DNA of 8,229 nucleotides from Clostridia bacterium (GTDB lineage Bacteria; Bacillota; Clostridia; HGM11327): contig JAGBHJ010000062.1 of assembly GCA_017935525.1 (NCBI GenBank), forward strand, positions 1 to 8,229. The letters are read 5' to 3'. The notes below the pieces were generated by a model. That model did no database searches and had not been told where the DNA came from. It worked only from the letters and a program-made list of their open reading frames with translations. Every line of letters starts with the position of its first letter. Positions within the stretch are counted from its first letter, which is position 1. The position numbers and the translations under genes are program-made. This document shows, piece after piece, positions 3,612 to 8,229 of the stretch.

Positions 3612-6608
3612 TCATTTCCTTCTGATATACATTATCAGGCCCTTTCTGATTGGAAGGGGTATCATATCCGAGGGTTGATACGTTGCTTCCTCCTGTACGC
3701 CCTCAATGGCAGGCGCATAAAATTCAAAATCCCCCGTTATTCCAAGAGCCTTTCTGTTTACGGAAAGCGTAAATTCTCTGTCGTAATACGGGAACCAGTT
3801 GGCAACGCATACAAGGGCATCGCCGTTGTCCTTTTGGTATACCGTTACGTACACAAAGTCGTTATCCGAGCTTACGGGGCAATCGGGGTGCCAGTATCCC
3901 AGCATTTTGGAATCCTTTATGCCAAAATCGTCCCACACCTTCCAGATGGGAACGCTGACTCCGCCCTGGCTCCAGCCGCAACGTGCCGTCATACCGAATA
4001 TCATACCTCTGTGGGGATTTCCACCTTTTTCCAGCATCTCGCCCATAAGTCCAAAGGGGATGCCGCACATTTCAGTAAAAAAATTGTCTGCGGAGCTGTT
4101 TTCGCAGTCAAAGCCCTCTCCGTTCCACAGACTGTTGGCATATGGGAAGTGCTCCATGTATATACAGTTTGAAATATCGTACTCATAATATGGGCTGTGC
4201 TCGTTGCCGTTGTGGATATCAATATCACAGTCGGGCTTTGCAGCATTCATAACGCGCCTTATTCTGCGCATTATGTGTCTGTCGTAGCCCATACCGTCAA
4301 GATACAAGCCGTCAATGCCCACCACCCTTATGAGCCAATCAAGGCCTTGCAGGTAATAGTTGTGCCAGCGGGATCTTGACTGTGTTGCGATGGCGCAGTC
4401 GTACTCGCCGTCCTGCAGGAATTGATGCCAAGCGGGGGCAAAGCCCTCCACAAGGTGTTCGCGGAGCCATGGACCACCCTTGGGGCTGGTGATCTTGTTT
4501 TCTCGTTCAAAAAAGTCGGCAATGTGGTAGTTTTCGTCAGTTCTGAATATCTCGTCACCCAACGCAAGCAACGCCCAAAGCTCCTTTGTGTAATTGGAAA
4601 GCTCGCGTACTGTGTAATATATCTTGTATTTGAGACCCATGGAGTGAGCTCTGTCGACCTCTGCCTTCAGCTTTGGCGCCACAACAAATGGGTAATTGAT
4701 ATTCTCGTTTAACGGGCCGCCCTGATGGAGAATAACGGTGTGAGTGCCGAATTTCTTTGCGTTTTCCAGGGATGGTATGGGCTCCGTGCTGTTCCAGCTG
4801 TTTTTGTGATAGTAGTGCTTTGTCCAATGCCTTTCGTAATCGATGGGGTGGAAGGGAGTAACTATCATGTGGAAGTGGAGTATTTCCGTCTGTCCGCAGT
4901 CAAAATGGAAGTCCTCCGTATGGGCGCTAAAGGTAATAAGGTCGTTATTGATATCCTTTTTTACCATTGAGTAGCCTTTACCGCCGTTTGCCCAAAGTCT
5001 GGGATGGGGACGAGAGCCTCTCCAATGCTCGTTTTCCTGCATCAGCTTTACCTGCAAGCCGACCCTTGCGCCGCCAAACCATGCCTCGTTGCCGTCCCTG
5101 CCGCAATCCCAGCGGTACACCAGCTGGGACGGTGGCTGACCGCCCTCACGGCACATACCCATCATAAAGGGTGCTGCTCTGTGGCGCATTGGCACGTTGA
5201 GGACAAATGAATAGTCGCCGCTTTTTGTCGCAGTAATATTCATCATGCAGTCAATGTGACCGTCTGCATCGTATCTGACAGAGCTTGTAATATTGAGCCC
5301 GTCAGTGGAAGCGTCCGTGGATGCGGTGTATTCCATAGTACCCTTACTGCTCCACGAAGCAGGGGATGACGTAATGCTTTCGTCAATGCCGTCCTTTGAT
5401 ATGGTAAGCGCAATGGGTGCGCTCAAAAGCTCGAAGGGCTCATCACACAGCTGACAACCGTCGTCAAAAAAGCTTGTAATTGCCTTGGGGAGACCCAAAG
5501 CGCCTGTCCTGATACTTCTGCCCAGGATATTAACGCAGTCCTCACAGACCTTTACGGGGGTGTAGGGGGCAATAACGTCTTCGCCCGTACCAATGTCGGA
5601 ATTCAGCCAGAAAAGCCTTGACATTCGCCACAGATCGTCGTCGCCGTTACGTATGATCTCCTCATCCTTACGTGCAAGGGATACGCTAACGGCTTCCGTA
5701 TGATCTGTATTTGCGGTGGAGACGGTAGCCACAATGTCTATGAGGCTTCCTTCAAAAAGCTCTGCCTTGACACCGCACCACAACGGCAAAACGTAGCCAC
5801 GGGCAATATCCCTTTTGATGGTCAAGGGCTTGCCTGCGGTATCAACGCCGTCCGTATTAAAGCATATGCAGGCGCCTTCAGGCAGGGGGGAGCCGTTTTT
5901 ATCGGTAAACGCTACTCTGATATCCTCAAGGTCTGTGTTTGAATATACGACTATCTGGAAAGCATAGTGCTCGTTTGAGTATACCTCGTCACAAAGGGTG
6001 AGGAAGGTGCTTTTATCCCTCTTTGTCCAGATATAGGGGAATTCGTGCTTCATTCTGACGGGGGAAAGGCGTGACTCCGCAATGGCAAAAAACGGCTTGC
6101 CGTTGTTTACAAAATCGGCGTGCTCTGCCTTTGTCATGGGGACTTCCATGGGGTAGAAGCTGTCAAATTCCGTTCTGCACTCATAGCCCAGGGCATCAGC
6201 CTCCGTTGCCAGCTGTGGGTCATAGTTTTTTACCCATTGCTCGTTTGGCGTCATATCCTCGGGGGTGTAATACTTTACGTTGGGGGAATGCCACTCCTTT
6301 GGCATTTTGTAGGGCATATAGTATAATTCGTACGTGCCGTCAACGGGTGCGCGGAAAACGACCACGCCGTATTCACGACGGCATTCCTCTATGATTATAT
6401 CCTTTATCTCGTGTTCTCCCACTCCGTTCTTCCTTTGACCGTAGCGGATGATCAATCCGTTGCTGTTGGGCGCAAGGTCACGGCGGCGCCATGGAATTTC
6501 TACACGTGCGTAGTCGCCCGCTTTTGCGAAAATTATTATGCGGTGGTTGCCGTAGCCGGAGTCCATGTCCCATCTTTCGGATGTGACGGAGTATGTTAAT
6601 TCTTTCAT
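3612..6608 (-). CDS. Glycoside hydrolase-like protein, DUF6067 / GH123-like family, cytoplasmic
   Basis: This 998-residue protein starts at ATG 6606-6608, with AAAGGA about 7 bases before it. There is no signal peptide, so it should act inside the cell. An N-terminal beta-domain (about 1-105, ending GTYELYYMPYKMP) leads to a second beta-rich region with LWRMSRLFWLNSDIG and VIAPYTPVKV. A linker region follows with AWFGGARVGLQVKL and VTPFHPIDYERHW, then a TIM-barrel-like catalytic region: KIYYTVREL (662-670), SRWHNYY (746-752), GIDGLYLDGMGYDR (764-777), YMEHFPY (817-823) and NGEGFD (829-834). The C-terminus is a small beta-domain (about 900-998). This motif order matches bacterial proteins annotated as glycoside hydrolase domain / DUF6067 with a GH123-like N-terminal domain. 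D771, D776, E819 and E831 are candidate acids. In relatives I recall 'LYLDD'; here the second D is G772. Substrate unknown. It lies 32 nt after the carbon-nitrogen hydrolase gene, probably in one operon. Confidence 0.85.
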   Translation of the reverse strand: MKELTYSVTSERWDMDSGYGNHRIIIFAKAGDYARVEIPWRRRDLAPNSNGLIIRYGQRKNGVGEHEIKDIIIEECRREYGVVVFRAPVDGTYELYYMPYKMPKEWHSPNVKYYTPEDMTPNEQWVKNYDPQLATEADALGYECRTEFDSFYPMEVPMTKAEHADFVNNGKPFFAIAESRLSPVRMKHEFPYIWTKRDKSTFLTLCDEVYSNEHYAFQIVVYSNTDLEDIRVAFTDKNGSPLPEGACICFNTDGVDTAGKPLTIKRDIARGYVLPLWCGVKAELFEGSLIDIVATVSTANTDHTEAVSVSLARKDEEIIRNGDDDLWRMSRLFWLNSDIGTGEDVIAPYTPVKVCEDCVNILGRSIRTGALGLPKAITSFFDDGCQLCDEPFELLSAPIALTISKDGIDESITSSPASWSSKGTMEYTASTDASTDGLNITSSVRYDADGHIDCMMNITATKSGDYSFVLNVPMRHRAAPFMMGMCREGGQPPSQLVYRWDCGRDGNEAWFGGARVGLQVKLMQENEHWRGSRPHPRLWANGGKGYSMVKKDINNDLITFSAHTEDFHFDCGQTEILHFHMIVTPFHPIDYERHWTKHYYHKNSWNSTEPIPSLENAKKFGTHTVILHQGGPLNENINYPFVVAPKLKAEVDRAHSMGLKYKIYYTVRELSNYTKELWALLALGDEIFRTDENYHIADFFERENKITSPKGGPWLREHLVEGFAPAWHQFLQDGEYDCAIATQSRSRWHNYYLQGLDWLIRVVGIDGLYLDGMGYDRHIMRRIRRVMNAAKPDCDIDIHNGNEHSPYYEYDISNCIYMEHFPYANSLWNGEGFDCENSSADNFFTEMCGIPFGLMGEMLEKGGNPHRGMIFGMTARCGWSQGGVSVPIWKVWDDFGIKDSKMLGYWHPDCPVSSDNDFVYVTVYQKDNGDALVCVANWFPYYDREFTLSVNRKALGITGDFEFYAPAIEGVQEEATYQPSDMIPLPIRKGLIMYIRRK

Positions 6609-6640
6609 GCTGTTGTCCTTTCTGTCGTTATGGACTTATG

Positions 6641-7522
6641 TTATAGATCCCTTTTGTCCGTTCTGACAAAGGGTGGGTTGACGGTGGTGGCTGTTAAAAG
6701 AGAGTATTTGTGAGGCCGTCTGTATGCATTGCCGTGGACCTCGGTATTTCTGTATTGGCGGAGCATATCAAGGTCGAGCCGTGCGATATAAACTCCTTCG
6801 ATCTCGTCCGCCTCAAAAATGCAGGTATCCCTTGAGCCTTCAAGCTCGGGCAGATACGCCACTCCGTCAAACACGCTGGAATGACCGTTGCAATCCTCCT
6901 TTGTGGCGGGGTAATTGCAGGTGGCTATTGCCGTCATATTCTCGTATGCTCTGCCTCTTAACTGGCTGAGTCTGTTTATCTCCATGGGGCAGGCGTTTGG
7001 CACAAGAATAAGCTCTGCACCCTTAAGCATCAGGATCCTTGCGCTTTCGGGAAATTCTCTGTCGTAGCATATCATGGCGCCGACGCAAACGTCACCGACC
7101 CTTGTGTCAAGATAAGCGGCGTAAAAGTCATCCCCTTGGCAGAGCATCCTTTCGTCGCCAAAGTCACAGGTGTGTACCTTGGAATAGTGGAGCTTTTTCT
7201 CTCCGTGTCTGTCAAAGAGTATAAGAGAGTTAAATGGCAGGGGGACGTGACTTTCCAAAAGGGTGATGCCTATTGCCATGTCCTCCTCCCTTGCAATGAG
7301 GGAAAAGTGCTTGACAAAGTCACTGTCTGCGTCGATCGCCATTGATCTTACAAGCTCCTCCGACTGAGGAATAGTGTAGCCGCAGCTCCACATTTCGGGA
7401 AAGAGGGCGATATCTGCGCCCAGCTGCTTTGCCTTTTTGCAGGCCTCCCATCCTTTTTTGAGGCTTTCCTCTAACGAGCCGGCAGGGGATATCTGCAAAA
7501 GGGCTATATTCAATAAATTCAT
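6641..7522 (-). CDS. Carbon-nitrogen hydrolase (nitrilase superfamily)
   Basis: This 293-residue protein has the full length of a single-domain nitrilase-superfamily amidase. The catalytic triad is intact: E43 in ALFPEMW, K115 in LHYSKVH, and C152 in AMICYDREFPESAR. These enzymes cleave non-peptide C-N bonds (amides, carbamoyl groups, nitriles) through a cysteine thioester intermediate. There is no signal peptide, so it is cytoplasmic. The ATG at 7520-7522 follows GAGGAA by about 7 bases, and that ribosome binding site overlaps the end of the preceding gene, whose stop is only 3 bases upstream, so translational coupling is likely. The DUF6067-like gene follows after 32 nt. Its place between two glycosidase-type genes suggests it removes an amide- or carbamoyl-type group from the same substrate; this is inference. 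The exact amidase subgroup cannot be told. Confidence 0.92.
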   Translation of the reverse strand: MNLLNIALLQISPAGSLEESLKKGWEACKKAKQLGADIALFPEMWSCGYTIPQSEELVRSMAIDADSDFVKHFSLIAREEDMAIGITLLESHVPLPFNSLILFDRHGEKKLHYSKVHTCDFGDERMLCQGDDFYAAYLDTRVGDVCVGAMICYDREFPESARILMLKGAELILVPNACPMEINRLSQLRGRAYENMTAIATCNYPATKEDCNGHSSVFDGVAYLPELEGSRDTCIFEADEIEGVYIARLDLDMLRQYRNTEVHGNAYRRPHKYSLLTATTVNPPFVRTDKRDL

Positions 7523-7525
7523 GGT

Positions 7526-8229
7526 TTATTCCTCGGTAAGAATATAGTTGCCGCAGTCTATGACGTTTACCTTGATGCCCTTGGGATAGGTTATTCTTGC
7601 TGGCTGGTCCTTGGCGAGAGTGCATTTTACCATTCCGTAGGGTGTGGGTATCTCTACGTATGCATTTTCAAGTCCGCAAAGGCTGGGTGAGAGGGTTATT
7701 TCCTCGTAATTGGGCTTGTTGATGGCAAGGCCTGTCAACGCCTTGGGCAATGAATACAGCGGTGTGCCGCCCCATGCGTGGGAATGGTCAAAGCTGTAAG
7801 TAGGCTCTGGCATAACAAAGCCCTCAACCAAGCCCTTGGGGCATTTAAGTACGGGCTCCACCCATCTTTCTGCCAATGGCAAAGTGTATTCGTCACGCAG
7901 ACCGTTGGAATATATTGCTTCAAACAGATAATGGAGGAAATAAGGCTGAACGTCACCCTCTATCTCATCCGTCATTATCTTTTTAATAAGGTCGTGAGCA
8001 AGCGCTTCGTCACACACGCCGTAATATGCCGCAAGAATGTTGGAATGCTTGAGGTAGTACCGCTTGTCCGTATTCTGGAACATAAAGTAATACAAAAGCT
8101 CCTCGGGCGTAGGTGTATTCAAGCCTTCAAAATATATTTGCTTTTCGCTGTCAAAGAGCAGGGTATTTATTGCCTCGCGGAGAGCTTCTCTCTTTGTGAT
8201 GCAATCATTTGCCATTGCCGGGAGACCCA
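7526..8229 (-). CDS. GH78-like alpha-L-rhamnosidase, C-terminal part (5' end outside window)
   Basis: The frame is open to the window edge (codons for GLPA precede the ATG at 8213-8215), so that ATG is internal and the gene starts outside. About 233 residues are visible. They show the end of an (alpha/alpha)6 barrel: SNILAAYYGV, then QPYFLHYLFEAIYSNG, RWVEPVL, and the SFDHSHAWGGTPLYSLP motif. A C-terminal beta-sandwich follows with EEITLSPSLCGLENAYVEIPTP. This is the arrangement of family 78 alpha-L-rhamnosidases, which release terminal rhamnose from glycans, glycosides or plant polyphenols. The catalytic acids of GH78 lie upstream and cannot be checked, and a related six-hairpin family is possible. 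It ends 3 bases before the carbon-nitrogen hydrolase start, so both belong to one operon. Confidence 0.82.
   Translation of the reverse strand, partial: GLPAMANDCITKREALREAINTLLFDSEKQIYFEGLNTPTPEELLYYFMFQNTDKRYYLKHSNILAAYYGVCDEALAHDLIKKIMTDEIEGDVQPYFLHYLFEAIYSNGLRDEYTLPLAERWVEPVLKCPKGLVEGFVMPEPTYSFDHSHAWGGTPLYSLPKALTGLAINKPNYEEITLSPSLCGLENAYVEIPTPYGMVKCTLAKDQPARITYPKGIKVNVIDCGNYILTEE

Noticed and set aside
3675..6599. Numerous plus-strand open frames opposite the 998-residue glycosidase gene
   Set aside because: All are shadows of a single continuous gene with family motifs along its whole length.

Overview
The window looks like a chromosomal segment from a spore-forming or spore-former-derived Clostridia-type Firmicute, probably an uncultured gut lineage. 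The basis is the SigA-like promoters with 17-bp spacers, strong GGAGG-type ribosome binding sites, TTG start codons, and a NUDIX hydrolase followed by a SpoIIM-like membrane protein, an order I recall from Bacillus and Clostridia. The organism assignment is inference; nothing in the window names the species.

Left half, plus strand (1-3607). The window opens inside an AI-2E family (PF01594-type) membrane transporter gene that is split by a one-base frameshift near 423-428. A promoter overlapping its 3' end (760-788) drives an ADP-ribose pyrophosphatase-like NUDIX hydrolase (819-1352). This is followed by a small polytopic membrane protein (1416-1973, TTG start), possibly SpoIIM-like. A second promoter (1994-2022) precedes a single-pass membrane-anchored protein of unknown function (2057-2581, TTG start). 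At 2647-2711 a near-consensus promoter, an intrinsic terminator and a Shine-Dalgarno sequence are overlaid within about 65 bases, directly before a DUF975-like membrane protein with a C-terminal zinc ribbon (2709-3482). A strong 14-bp terminator hairpin (3548-3607) closes the plus-strand block and lies between convergent genes.

Right half, minus strand (3612-8229). Three tightly packed genes read right to left and probably form one operon whose start lies beyond the window. They are the C-terminal part of a GH78-like alpha-L-rhamnosidase (7526 to the window edge), a nitrilase-superfamily carbon-nitrogen hydrolase with an intact Glu-Lys-Cys triad (6641-7522), and a 998-residue glycoside hydrolase-like protein of the DUF6067 / GH123-like type (3612-6608). 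The two complete proteins have no signal peptide, so a cytoplasmic route acting on imported oligosaccharides is likely. The pairing of two glycosidase-type enzymes with an amidase-type enzyme suggests a substrate that carries both glycosidic and amide (or related C-N) bonds. That substrate cannot be read from the sequence.

No tRNA, rRNA, CRISPR array, insertion sequence or phage gene was seen. The best candidates for something undescribed are the minus-strand catabolic operon and the overlaid promoter/terminator/RBS element.
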